The notes under the pieces: generated by a model
What the model was told of the DNA's origin: nothing
The model's database searches: none
Seen by the model: the letters and a program-made list of their open reading frames with translations, nothing else
Assembly: GCF_900747795.2 (NCBI RefSeq)
Contig: NC_041400.2
Span: 107,017,476-107,081,475 of the forward strand
Length of the DNA stretch: 64,000 nucleotides
Reading direction: 5' to 3'
DNA from: Erpetoichthys calabaricus
Taxonomy: Eukaryota > Chordata > Cladistia > Polypteriformes > Polypteridae
Shown here: positions 11,310 to 24,429 of the stretch, piece after piece
Layout of the letters: each line of letters starts with the position of its first letter
How positions within the stretch are numbered: the stretch's first letter is position 1
Position numbers and translations under genes: made by a program

Positions 11310-11311
11310 TA

Positions 11312-11870
11312 CAAAATGGGAGACACTGTTATACAGGAAGCAACTTCTGAAAAGGATTTAGGGATTCATGTTGACACATTTTCATCATCAAAGCAATGTG
11401 CAGAAGTGATTTAAAACACAAATACAATGTGTTTATTCATACACAAGTAAAATGGTTATATCATAAAAACTGTTGAATTTAAATTGAGGGACATCATGCT
11501 TGGACTATATAATTCACTAGTGAGATTGCATCTAAGGTATTGTGTGCGATTTTGGTCACCGTGCTACAAAAGACACAGCAGCACTTGAAGCTGTGCACAG
11601 GAGAGCAACCAAGTGCACCCTAGGACTTAAGGACATGTCCTACTCTGACAGATTCGGAGAATTAAACCTGAGCAAAGGAGACTGCGCAAGGATCTAATTC
11701 ACATCTTCAAAATCCTTAGAGGCGTTGATAAATTAGATCCTGCTGAATTTGTGGGAATCTGGAACAAGCTGCCAAGACATGTACTCAAAGAAGAAATCTT
11801 GACAACCTTTAAGAAATACCTGGATGAAATATTGGGACAGCTTAGCTATTAGCTAAACAAACAAGCTTCA
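11312..11870 (+). mobile_element. CR1-type LINE fragment, right part
   Basis: Continues the LINE interrupted by Tc1. The frames include EKDLGIHVDT, a block resembling LRYCVRFWSPCYK, and a C-terminal RKDLIHIFKILRGVDKLDP followed by WNKLPRHVL. These are typical of the C-terminal part of CR1-group pol proteins. Frameshifts and stops are present. It ends near 11,870 without a clear LINE tail. Confidence 0.7.
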
Positions 11871-12157
11871 TGGATGGAATCGTCTCCTGTCCTGTCAGAT
11901 TTCTTTTATTCTTATAAATAATAAAATGTAGGATAATTGTTATTTTACCCTATGATTGTATTACATTTTGTTTGTGAATTATGAACTGATTTATATATTT
12001 ATATTTACATACGGTATGTATACATTTTATGTGGAATATAGGTATAAATTTTTTTTAATGAATTTCAGATTTCTTGGTAAGTGATGCCAAAGTTATTAGG
12101 TGTATATATATGATATTATGATATTAGGTGAATAGAAGTTTAACATAGCATTTTAGA
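11871..12157. other. AT-rich spacer, no feature seen
   Basis: Short AT-rich stretch between the LINE and the next SINE. Nothing supportable is seen. Confidence 0.5.
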
Positions 12158-12168
12158 ATTGAGTATAT

Positions 12169-12546
12169 CCAGCCATCCATTATCCAACCCGATATATCCT
12201 AACTACAGAGTCACGGGGGTCTGCTGGAACCAATCCCAGCCAACACAGGGTGCAAGGCAGGAGACAAACCCTGGGCAGGGCGCCAGCCCACCGCAGGGTG
12301 TGCACACACACACACACACACACCCACACCCACCCACACACCAAGCACACACTAGTGACAATTTAGAATCGCCAATGCACCTAACCTGCATGTCTTTGGA
12401 CTGTGGGAGGAAACCGGAGTACCCGGAGGAAACCAACACAGACACGGGGAGAACATGCAAACTCTACGCAGGGAGGACCCGGGAAGCGAACCTAGGTCTC
12501 CTAACTGCAAGGCAGCAGCGCTACCCACTGCGCCACCGTGCCGCCT
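12169..12546 (-). mobile_element. tRNA-derived SINE, minus strand
   Basis: Same family as 4406, reverse orientation. The A-box side is at the right (CTGCGCCACC at 12,530-12,541) and the tail (CCATCCATTATCC) at the left. An internal CA-rich stretch at 12,301-12,352 has expanded. The 11-bp duplication ATTGAGTATAT / ATTGAGTACAT at 12,158-12,168 and 12,547-12,557 has one mismatch. Confidence 0.9.
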
Positions 12547-12557
12547 ATTGAGTACAT

Positions 12558-12889
12558 TGCTTTTAGAAAATATGTAAACTAAAAAATATTAATATGTTAA
12601 TATAACAACATAATAATAAATAGCTTAATTCCTTGATGATAGTTTCATTTTACAAACATTACATTAAAAACAAACGATATCAATAACAATACATTAAATG
12701 AATGTTCTTTACAGTTATAAAAATACAAATCACTGAAATTCAAAACTGCTTTTTTTTCTTAAATTCATCTTTGCAAACTTAGAAACAATTTCTTTTAAAT
12801 CAAGTTCACTTACTACTGATAAGGTTACTGAGAATTACTGTATATGAATATATGCAGCATAAGGACACATACAAACACACACACGCACA
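12558..12889. other. AT-rich spacer, no feature seen
   Basis: AT-rich stretch ending in a short CA/CACG simple repeat before the next transposon. No gene is supported. Confidence 0.5.
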
Positions 12890-12891
12890 TA

Positions 12892-13293
12892 CAGTGGAAC
12901 CTCGGTTCACGACCATAATTCGTTCCAAACCTCTGGTCGTAAACCAAATTGGTCGTGAACCGAAGCAATTTCCCCCATAGGATTGTATGTAAATACAATT
13001 AATCCGTTCCAGACTGTACGAACTGTATGTAAATATATTTTTTAAAATATTTTTAAGCACAAATATAGTTAATTACACCATAGAATGCACACTGTAATAG
13101 TAAACTAATGTAAAAACATTGAAAAACACTGACAAGCACCCAGGCTCCCTGCTCAGCTGCACGCGCTCTCTCTCTCTCTCTCTCATCAGCACACGAGCCT
13201 GCCTGCTCTCTCTCTCTCTCTCTCTCTCTCATCAGCACACGAGCCTGCCTGCTCTCTCACTCTCTCTCTCTCATCAGCACACGAGCCTGCCTG

Positions 13294-13324
<31 letters not shown>

Positions 13325-13341
13325 GCACACGAGCCTGCCTG

Positions 13342-13372
<31 letters not shown>

Positions 13373-13616
13373 GCACACGAGCCTGCCTGCTCTCTCTCTC
13401 TCTCTCTCTCTTACATTGCAACAGTTCAGCAGTTCACGTCTGACCAAAAACAATGCAACACGTGTGGAAATCATCAGCGCGCACAAACCGAAAGGGAAAC
13501 TGGCTTATTCGTATACTGAGTGTGTGGTCGTGAACCGAGGCAAAAGTTTGGCGAACTTTTTGGTTGTAAACCGAGTTGTACGTGTACCGAGGCGTTTGTG
13601 AACTGAGGTTCCACTG
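12892..13616. mobile_element. Tc1/mariner-superfamily MITE with internal satellite
   Basis: 725 bp with ends CAGTGGAACCTCGGTTCACG and, on the right, the inverse GTGAACTGAGGTTCCACTG, flanked by TA on both sides (12,890-12,891 and 13,617-13,618). TA duplication and CAGTGG ends fit the Tc1/mariner/pogo superfamily. Motifs such as GGTCGTGAACCGA recur as further inverted copies inside. No transposase is present. The centre holds a CT-rich tandem array (separate entry). Confidence 0.85.
13160..13411. repeat. CT-rich minisatellite inside the MITE
   Basis: Five direct repeats, each a (CT)n run followed by ATCAGCACACGAGCCTGCCTG, at about 13,186, 13,231, 13,273, 13,321 and 13,370. The CT run length varies between units, giving periods of about 42-49 bp. 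The long Ser-Leu-rich open frame across it is a product of the repeat. Confidence 0.95.
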
Positions 13617-13633
13617 TACATACATTTTATATA

Positions 13634-14217
13634 TGTGACCTGCAGGGGGCACACCAGTCATCCGAACCCCACACAGACAAACAAAAGGCAAAAATTTTAA
13701 ATAGCACATAGGTTTTATTTTGTTGCAAACGCTGGTCAATCGTTTCCCACAGCACAGTAGCAATAAAGCACAGTCAAAAAGCACAAAGCAGCACACTCTG
13801 CAAATCTTTGTGTTCCCTTTTTCTCTTCTTCCTCTGTCTATATCCGCCTCCACTCTTCCTACAGCAAGCTTTGTCATCTTCCCCCCCGACTCTGGTTCCT
13901 GGAGCAGTGGCAGTTGGCTCATTTTATCCTGCACCATGGAGCACTTCCATTGGCCTGTCAGAGTGGTCTGGAAGCATTTCCGGGTGAGGTGGAAGCTCAA
14001 TGTAGTAGGGCTCTGCAGTCCCTGCAGCACCCTCTAGCAGTACCCACGGAACCCAAAAGGGTTGTCCCACACTCCAACTCCCATGAAGCCCTGTGGGAAT
14101 CTGTGGTGCTACAGCAACCCAGGAGGGCTGCCACCTAGCGCTCCGAGGAAGGTAAGGGTCCTGTGCTTATTCTCTCCCCAGGCATCCCAGCCAGGTAAGG
14201 GCCCTGACTGTCTAACA
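13634..14217 (-). repeat. LTR-like dispersed repeat, copy 1
   Basis: About 584 bp homologous to 20,174-20,738 in sequence blocks and order. Shared blocks include CTCTGCAG...CCC, CACGGAACCCAA, CCTCC(A)CTCTTCCT and the terminal TGT...GGGGGC. Both copies carry AATAAA on the minus strand about 60-90 bp from the left end. Minus-strand ends would be TGTTAG...GGTCACA, of TG...CA type. No target-site duplication is visible here. The family is not identified. It may be a solo LTR fossil. Confidence 0.5.
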
Positions 14218-14221
14218 CTAC

Positions 14222-14265
<44 letters not shown>

Positions 14266-14268
14266 CAC
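14222..14268. repeat. (TA)n microsatellite
   Basis: Pure TA repeat followed by TACACATACAC, immediately ahead of a SINE. Confidence 0.9.
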
Positions 14269-14634
14269 GGGCGGCACAGTGGCGCAGTGGGTAGCGCATA
14301 TGCCTCGCAGTTGGGAGACCTGGGGACCTGGGTTCACTTCCCGGGTCCTCCCTGTGTGGAGTTTGCATGTTCTCCCTGTGTCTGCGTGGGTTTCCTCCGG
14401 GGGCTCCAGTTTCCTCCCACAGTCCAAAGACATGCAGGTTAGGTGGATTGGCAATTCTAAATTGGCCCTAGTGTGTGCTTGGTGTGTGGGTGTGTTTGTG
14501 TGTGTCCTGCGGTGGGTTGGCACCCTGCCCAGGATTAGTTCCTGCCTTGTGCCCTGTGTTGGCTGGGATTGGCTCCAGCAGACCCCCGTGACCCTGTGTT
14601 CGGATTCAACGGGTTGGAAAATGGATGGATGGAT
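14269..14634 (+). mobile_element. tRNA-derived SINE, plus strand
   Basis: Same family as 4406, nearly full length, with A box TGGCGCAGTGG at 14,280-14,290 and the tail GGTTGGAAAATGGATGG. The flanks (TATACACATACAC on the left, TATACACACAGAG on the right) are similar but run into simple repeat and the next element, so the duplication is ambiguous. Confidence 0.9.
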
Positions 14635-14645
14635 ATGTATACACA

Positions 14646-15035
14646 CAGAGTGAGTCAAAATTATGATAACACTAATGGATTATTTTTATCTTGACCACAT
14701 CTTTTCAGGTCAACAGATAGGTCATGGTGGACCATTGCCATGGTCTCCACACTCCCCTGATTTGACATCCTGTGAGTTCTGGTTATGGGGTATGGTGAAG
14801 GAGTTCATGTATAGCAGAAAAGTTTGTAATATCAATGACCTGAATGACAGAATACGGACCATGGTATCATCTATTCCCTGCGAAATGTGTGTCCAGGCTT
14901 TAAATGGTACTGTTGTTTGTTGGTTTTGGTGACAAACAGGTTGAAACATTCCTGTAAATCATGCACATATGAAGTATGTTTTATGAACAAATTGTTTCCG
15001 CCATTCAAATGTTAACATAATTTTAACTCACTCTG
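14646..15035 (+). mobile_element. Internally deleted mariner-type transposon
   Basis: 390 bp with inverted ends CAGAGTGAGTCAAAATTATG and, on the right, CATAATTTTAACTCACTCTG. The interior reads as the C-terminal end of a mariner/IS630-type transposase: WSPHSPDLTSCEFWLWG, the block that holds the last catalytic acidic residue, followed by DLNDRIRTMV. The N-terminal DNA-binding part and the first two catalytic residues are absent, so this is a deletion derivative that keeps both ends. Confidence 0.8.
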
Positions 15036-15590
15036 TATATATGCAAAGTTGACTCACTTGCACACTCATTTACTCATCAACAAAAACACTATTCTACTGT
15101 TTAGTTAAAAAGCTGAAATTTTGCAGGACATTATATCTAGGGCAGTAGTTATCCACCAAGAAAGGACATTTCAATATATCAATATATGACAATAGAAGAT
15201 CTAAATATTCCAAAATCTCAAAAACACTTTGAATGATTTAATTGAGACCTGTTAACGTTATAAAAAAAGAAAATTAGCTGACTCGTGATTTTCTTTTTGG
15301 CGATTTTTGTTGTAATTATGTGTGTTCTAATATTCTGCAATAAATATTCTAATGGAGTCATTGGGTACATGTAGTGCTCCCCATTCTGTCGGGTTCTTCT
15401 AACTCCTTGTGAAGTGGTAAAAAATACATACAATTTTAAAGGGCGCGGAGGTTGACCCCTATGGATTGTTGATCTCGCTTATACAGCATGCAGTAAACAT
15501 ACTTCAAACAATGGGATGGGGACGATGGACTCTTGAAATACAGGCAATTTTGCTCTTTCCTGCCTGTCCCCATAACGGTGGTCAGCGATC
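15036..15590. other. AT-rich DNA, no feature seen
   Basis: No recognisable repeat or exon. The last few tens of bases before 15,627 could be copied 5' UTR of the adjacent retropseudogene, but that boundary cannot be set by eye. Confidence 0.45.
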
Positions 15591-15626
15591 CGGCTTGGGA
15601 AAGGAAATCCACAGCCATTCGAAATC

Positions 15627-18288
<2,662 letters not shown>

Positions 18289-18459
18289 GAACTAGGGTCT
18301 TCAAGCTGACCAAATTGCAAGACTAAACATTGCAATTATGTGTTCAAACCACTTGAATTTCTGAGGCCTAGCTGAAGGTGGCAAACTGGTAAAGAAAAGG
18401 TAAAGAAACTGACAACGCTTAAGCGGTATGTGCATGCTATCTGGTAAGAAAATGCATTG

Positions 18460-18940
18460 ATAAGATGAAGAATCCATATACTTTAATTTTAAATGCTGCC
18501 AAACAAATGGATGTGATGTTGAGAAAGAAGGCCTTCAAGCACATGAAACTGATGTCATTATTGAACAATACAGAAAAAACGGAGAATTGAGGACATGGCG
18601 AGGAATGTGTCTATGTAGCTGGTTAAAAGGCTAGGAGCGAGTTGTTCCTGTGTCCTCGCATTGGATGAATCAACAGATATGACAAACCTGACTTACTTGT
18701 ACATTGGGGCTACTTTTATCACAGCATGATACATGATATGCAATTGGCATCTGCTTGTACTCAAATAACTCCAAGTTCAATTCCATTTAAATTTGTGTGT
18801 TGGCAAAGTGTACCTTTTCGTGTATTGTACATGTAATTTAACTTGTCCTTGAAAATCAGGAGTTTATGAATATCTTGGGCTGCCTAAAACTCATTAATAG
18901 CTCAAGTGGGTTGCCTTTTGTTAAAGGCTGGGAAACACTG
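18460..18940 (+). mobile_element. Remnant of a ZBED-type hAT transposase
   Basis: A conceptual reading gives EDMARNVSM, then LALDESTDMTNL, which matches the conserved ALDESTD block of hAT transposases related to the ZBED/FAM200 host genes. Upstream NNTEKT also fits. Stops and a frameshift are present, and the C-terminal catalytic part is missing. GGCTGGGAAACACTG at 18,926-18,940 looks like a right-hand hAT inverted repeat (TTCCCAGCC type), which would set the element's end. No left end was found next to the EEF2 A tract. Confidence 0.65.
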
Positions 18941-20169
18941 GCCTATGATGTTCATTTACTTTTAAATATTTTGCCAATATTTTTATGTGTATATATTTAT
19001 GTTTTCTGCAGAGGAATGAACTAACCCTTTAAGAACTGCTAGATCTTAAATCATCTACCATAAATTATAAATGCCCTGTACTTGGAGTACCTAAATAAAT
19101 TGAAAACAGACTATGTTTGCTTTTGAGCACAATATGCACTTAGCATAAGAGTATCATTATTGCCAGCACCATTTAGAGAGGCACATTCTTAATGCATCAG
19201 TTCACATTGCAAGAGACTCGTGTAGTAAGGAAGTGACTGAGCTCAAGAGGCAATCTCACATGTCTGTGTTGGGCTGCACAGCTCAGGTTATGCTATTCAT
19301 TTGACAGATCTACTGGGGGACATTTCAGCAAGCTTGATGTTCCCATTTTCTACATGAACAGCTGAACTGACTTTCTCACCTACATTTAAATAAAGACTGC
19401 ATGATTATCATAAATAGAATATGAGCTCTGGAAGACAGAGCACAGCCTGTGAATTTGTCCAAGGGTTTGACTTTCAGAAGCTATTCAGAAAGATGGTACA
19501 ATAATTTATCAGCATACTGGTACTTACTATTGACAGTTAATATCTTCTTAGTGTGTTTCATTGTTTGAAAAAAGTTTGTGTACACTTAACCCTCAAAAGA
19601 AGTGACAAAATTTAAAATCCTAAAAATACACTGGTGGAGATATACTTGTAAGAGAGGAACGGAACCATTCACAAACAACACAAATAAAACAAGGTGGCTG
19701 TGCTGTGTAAAACCTGAAAATCTAATTTGTGCATGCTACTTGCAAAAAAGTATTTGCAAAGTTAAGAAGAGAATAAAATTTGCTAATGAGATTAAAGATA
19801 TCTTATTATCTGTTACACAAGTATGGGGTAAAAGATTTGGATTCAGTGGTGGCCTCAGGGTCCTTAAGATTCACGGCACACTTCCAGACCTCTGGGCCTA
19901 GCACCTGGCGATGGAGATTTAACAGGTCTGGTAACCTGTTGTAAGACTGAGGCCCCCGTCGTCTAGAGGTTCCCACCCTTAACCCTGCTTTACCCTTTGG
20001 ATAAAACTTTAGATCGATACCCCAGCCTAAACCTCTGATACAAGGTCAAATTTGAGGGTTTATACCAAATTAATGTTAAAAATCATGTATCTTATGTATT
20101 TAGGCACACAGCAAAACCAAATGCAAGAGGGTGATATGAGTGTGCATAAAGCATTTAAGGCTATTTTAT
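18941..20169. other. Intergenic DNA without recognisable feature
   Basis: About 1.2 kb of mixed AT-rich DNA. A GC-richer block at about 19,850-20,040 has no match I know. No gene is supported. Confidence 0.5.
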
Positions 20170-20173
20170 CCCT

Positions 20174-20738
20174 TGTAGGCCACTAGGGGGCGTACTGCTA
20201 CCCCAACCCCTGACACAGACAGTCAGGAAACAGGTTCACTCACCACCCGCATTTATTTACAATCAAAAGTGTACAAACCACCAACACCACACCACACCAC
20301 ACTACACTACACTACACTACACTACACTACACTACACTACACTACACCAATATACAGTCCATTCTCCTCCACTCTTCCTCAGGCTTTGTCTACTCCTTCC
20401 TCCCGACTCTGGCCCCTCAATGGAGTGAGGCGGCTCCTCTTATTCAGGTCTCGGGAGTGTTCCAGGTGGCTCATCAGTATTACCTGGAACCACTCCCAGG
20501 TGTGCTGGAGGTCCTCTACAGGGCTCTGCAGCTCCCCCTGGCGGCCCACACGGAACCCAACAGGGCTTCACCAAACTCCAGCTCCCAACATGCCCTGGGG
20601 AATCCGTGGTGCCACAGCTGCCCAGAAGGACTGCCCTCTAGTGTCCCAGGGGAGGTATTACCTCATCAATGCCCTCTCCCCTGGTCCTTCCACTTTGTTG
20701 GCGTCCCGGTCAGGTAGTGACCGTGGCCGCCCATGACA
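20174..20738 (-). repeat. LTR-like dispersed repeat, copy 2
   Basis: 565 bp with TG...CA ends (TGTCATGGGC at the right end on the minus strand, GGCCTACA at the left) and a 4-bp flanking duplication CCCT at 20,170-20,173 and 20,739-20,742. AATAAA lies on the minus strand near 20,252. It is homologous to 13,634-14,217. TG...CA ends, a 4-bp duplication and an internal polyadenylation signal fit a solo LTR. The parent family is not recognised. The open frames across it are not genes. Confidence 0.6.
20288..20346. repeat. (ACACT)n microsatellite inside LTR-like repeat
   Basis: Pentamer repeats, first ACACC then ACACT, lying within the LTR-like repeat. The other copy lacks this expansion. Confidence 0.9.
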
Positions 20739-20742
20739 CCCT

Positions 20743-21000
20743 ATATATCCACTATAACTGATTTTCAAGTTGTTTTTTTTTTTTTTTTGTTAATCAGTCC
20801 TGAAATTACAAACTGGGTATGCTAAATACAGAATAAAGATGGATGATTTTTTTTTTTTGCTTTAATATGTCTTTCTTTTTACTATTCTAGTTATTTACTG
20901 ATTAACCTACTAGTTTAAACTGCCCCACATTGCTGAGACTATTTATTTCTAGAACATTAGCACATGTGGAAAAGGAAAAATGACATATATAACATATAAC
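20743..21000. other. AT-rich spacer, no feature seen
   Basis: Contains T-runs at 20,770-20,788 and 20,849-20,859. Nothing else can be supported. Confidence 0.5.
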
Positions 21001-21004
21001 ATAT

Positions 21005-21441
21005 TGTCACACATGTGTGCATGGGAGGCAGCTAAAGGGCTTGAGTAAGGGCAATTCCGAGTCAAACCGGGAGGTGGCAGAGTGCACTGATTCTTTTTCT
21101 TCTTGGCCTGCAGACCATCCATGGGAGATTCAACCTGGCCCTGTTGACGTCACTTCCGGGTCCGAGCCCATGGAAGAAGACCTTGTTGGTTCCGGCCCCT
21201 TTGATGTCACATCCGTGCTCGAGCCTATGGCTGAAGACCCTTATGAGCCTGACCCCTCTGACTTCACTTCATGTCTTCCCCTTTAAAAGCCTACACCTTT
21301 TCCTTATTCCCTCAGTTCTGTTTTGGACTTGGTTTTGTGCACATCAGTGCTGTAAACATTTTTGCGACTTTGCAGCCAGGATACCAAATATATGGGTGGC
21401 TGCCCCAAACCTTGCTATGGCTTTGTGTGGAGTTTCTGACA
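21005..21441 (+). repeat. 5' LTR of copy B
   Basis: 437 bp from TGTCACACATGTG to GTTTCTGACA. The 3' LTR is the same sequence apart from scattered substitutions, a length difference of about 30 bp in the middle and the inserted MITE. Confidence 0.88.
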
Positions 21442-21460
21442 TTGGCATAGTTGGCAGGAT
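21442..21460 (+). promoter_or_regulatory. Leader segment at the primer-binding position of copy B
   Basis: TTGGCATAGTTGGCAGGAT lies directly after the 5' LTR and matches the leader of copy A except at a few positions. Its location suggests a primer-binding role. The tRNA is not identified. Confidence 0.4.
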
Positions 21461-21869
21461 AGTTGGATCCCGGATGAGAAGGGGACAGGACCTGCAACGT
21501 ACCCAGGTGGGAGCGTACTATGGCCGAGTTTTCAGGCGGAGAGGGTGTCCCGCGGTTCGGAGAGACTTGGTACAGACTCCGCTCCCGGCACACTTAGCTG
21601 GACAGCCTAGGCAGGCCAGGAAGTGTGTGGGAGGGGCTCACAGAATTGGGCTGCTCCGGATGGGGGAGGCGAAGGGGGCTTATTATGCTCTCTCAGAAGA
21701 GAGTGCCCGCCTTCCTGTGAAGCAGAGCCCCGATTTCCACCTAGGGGTGCCCCAGACTGGCAGGTGAATAAAGAGAGAAAGTGGAGGTTTGACCCAGAGC
21801 GGCCGACCCACAAACAAGCCTGGTCATTATGGGCTGCAGTAGGGCACTGGTTACGGCCAGGTGAAAACA

Positions 21870-22205
21870 TCAATCCAAACATCCACTATCCATCCATCCA
21901 TCCATTATCCAACCCACTATATCCTAACACAGGGTCACGGGGGTCTGCTGGAGCCAATCCCAGCCAGCACAGGGCGCAAGGCAGGAACAAACCCCGGGCA
22001 GGGCACCAGCCCACTGCAGGGCACACACACACACTCACACACCAAGCACACACTAGGGACAATTTGGGATCGCCAATGCAGAAAACCAGAGCACCTGGAG
22101 GAAACCCACTCAGACATGGGTGAGATCATGCAAACTCCACATAGGGAGGACCCGGGAAGCGAACACAGGTCTCCTTACTGCAAGGCAGCAGTGCTACCAC
22201 TGCGA
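21870..22205 (-). mobile_element. SINE nested in copy B
   Basis: Same family as 4406, reverse orientation, tail CCATCCATCCATTATCC at left. It is flanked by a perfect 11-bp duplication, AGGTGAAAACA, at 21,859-21,869 and 22,206-22,216, so it inserted after copy B did. Part of the middle (around 22,075-22,095) is deleted compared with other copies. Confidence 0.92.
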
Positions 22206-22489
22206 AGGTGAAAACAAGCCCTAATAGCGGTTTCGGCCAGCTGGTCTGGGGTAAAGACTTTCAAAACATGGAAGGACTAATAAAACGCATTGAGTCACAG
22301 GGGACGACCTTGCAGCCTGGGGGAGCAGAACCGTCCCTTAGTCAAGCTCAGCCGGCGTATGTCCCAAGGTCTGGCCACCCCCTGATACCCGACAACATCG
22401 GAGCTTGAGCCAACGTCCCCGGAGTTGCGGGCATGCAAACCGCTTGGGAACAAAGGAACAATGCAGGTGAATGGAGAGGAGGAGTTGGT

Positions 22490-22790
22490 GTGCTCTGACA
22501 GGAGTGGTGATCGTAAACGGGTTTATGACCAAAGCCTTATTTGATTCCGGCAGCAACATTACCATTGTTGCCCACCGGTTTGAGCTTCCGTGACAGTGGT
22601 TAAAAATTAAGACCGGTATAACCTGTGTCCACAGAGTAATCCGCTGGTACAGGTCCGCCACCTGTGTCATCAGTTGCGGAGGATTGGTACAGAAATTAAC
22701 TGTGCCGGTCCTCCCAAATCCACCACTCCCGGTGATACTGGGGTGGGACTGGTCTAAAATTAAAAGCGGTGAGACACATATCACTCCTGG
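22490..22790 (+). pseudogene. Protease region of copy B
   Basis: A segment with VIVNGFMTKALFDSGSNITI, matching the protease of copy A and containing the DSG active-site triplet, followed by a VILGWDWSKIKS block that also occurs in copy A. Treated as a fossil. Confidence 0.7.
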
Positions 22791-23079
22791 TTCTAATTTG
22801 GGCCTAGTTGTAGACGAGGATGATCCATCTCAAGCTGCCTCCATGCCGTGTAACCAGCCGGCAGAGAGAGACGAAACAGCCTCCCTGAGTGACGTGGCAA
22901 TTCCTGGACCGTTGCGAGCCGATACGTCATCCTCCAGCACCGAGACGGAACGGGAGGAAATCACGCTCCTTGAGGTTGGCCTGGACCTTCTCTCCATTTT
23001 ACAGTTTCAATTTAGAGAGACGTCGGCTTCTTTTAAAAGTGAGAGTGGAATGACGAATGAGGAATAGCGTCCTCACTTT

Positions 23080-24060
23080 GTTTTGGAGAATGACCTTCTG
23101 TATCGCGTAGCAGAGCATGAGGGCCAGGAGTGGAAGCTACTGCTAATCCCGCGGAAGGTCTGTGAGTCAGCACATGCCCACCTCCTAGATGGTCACTTGG
23201 GCACGAGAAAACCCTGGAGCGGATCAAGCTACGCTTTTATTGTCTGGGAATCACTGAGGAGGTTCGTCGCTTTTGCACTTCCTGCCCGGAGTGTCAATTG
23301 TGACAATTTCCTAGGAAGGACTGTGCTCCTCTCGTTCCTGTTCCCCTAATTGATGTCCCGTTTCACAGAATTGGGGTCAATTTAGTCAGACCCCTAGAAC
23401 CCTCAGCCCGAGGACACAAATATGCTTTAGTCCTCGTGGATTATGCTACCAAATACCCTGAAGCTGTTCCATTGCACTCAGCTACTTCTAAAGCCATCGC
23501 ATGGGAATTGGTAGGGGTCTTTGAGAGAGACAAAATTCCTAAGGAAGTCCTGACGGACCAAGGGACACCTTTTACCTTGAAGACATTCAAGGAGACTGCC
23601 AAGTTACTTAAAATAAAGCATCTAAAGACTGCAGTGTATCATCCTCAAACTGACGGTCTGGTAGAGAGATTTAATCAGACTCTCAAACAAATGCTTCGTA
23701 AGGTGGTCAACAAGGAATGAAGGAATTGGGATAAGCTCCTCCCCCTCGTCCTTTTTGCTTATCGGGAAGTCCCACAAGCCTCCACTGGATTCTCCCCTTT
23801 TGAATTATTGTATGTGTGACAACCCCGGGGCATATTATTTTAAAAGAAGGATGGGAAGAAGAGGCTCTTCCCTCTACAAACATATTGGAATATATCGTGC
23901 AATTACGTGATAGATGTGGCAAAGTATGGCCCTTCCTTAAAAGTCACAAGGAAGAGGCACAAGCAGCACAGGACAGGATATTACGACAGTGGCACGTCTC
24001 TCTGGGAGTTCCGCCCTGGAGATCGGGTCATGGCCCTAGTACCTACCACCCACTCTAAGT
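23080..24060 (+). pseudogene. Integrase region of copy B
   Basis: A zinc-binding N-terminal part (ENDLLYRV and DGHLGTRK, then a CxxC at about 23,282-23,297) and the integrase core with VLVDYATKYPEAVPL and VLTDQGTPF. It is closely similar to copy A and again lies before reverse transcriptase. Treated as a fossil. Confidence 0.82.
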
Positions 24061-24429
24061 TACTAGCCCATTGGTAAGGTCCATACAAAGTTAAGGGGAG
24101 GAAAGGACTTGTCGAGTATTTGGTGAAGCAACCCAATTGTCAGCCAAGGGAGAGGGTTTATCATGTAAATCTGCTGAAACCGTGGAAGTACAGGGATCCC
24201 GATCTCTCCTTCGGTCAGCCCCACTCACTCTTTGCTCACACGGGTAGCCTTAACTTCGGTGTGGATTTAAGTTCCAGACAGCGACGGGAGCTGGTAACAG
24301 TTATCCTAACTGTCCCGGAGGTAGTGAGTGAAAACCCCGGAAGGACCACTCGGATTGAGCATGACATTGTGACAGAGCTCGTGGGTTATAGTCCGAGAAC
24401 ATCCGTATCGTCTTCCAGAGGAAAAATGA

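Noticed and set aside
12159-12551. 130-codon open frame
   Set aside because: It is a shadow of a SINE copy. The same applies to the frames at 14,062-14,658, 21,861-22,211 and 4379-4660.
13119-13601. 160-codon Ser/Leu-rich frame
   Set aside because: It is a translation of the CT minisatellite inside a MITE. It has no start context or domain.
19855-20040. GC-richer block as a possible tRNA or small gene
   Set aside because: No cloverleaf, A-box/B-box pair or open frame could be found.
20269-20736. 155-codon open frame
   Set aside because: It lies wholly within an LTR-like repeat and starts in an ACACT microsatellite.
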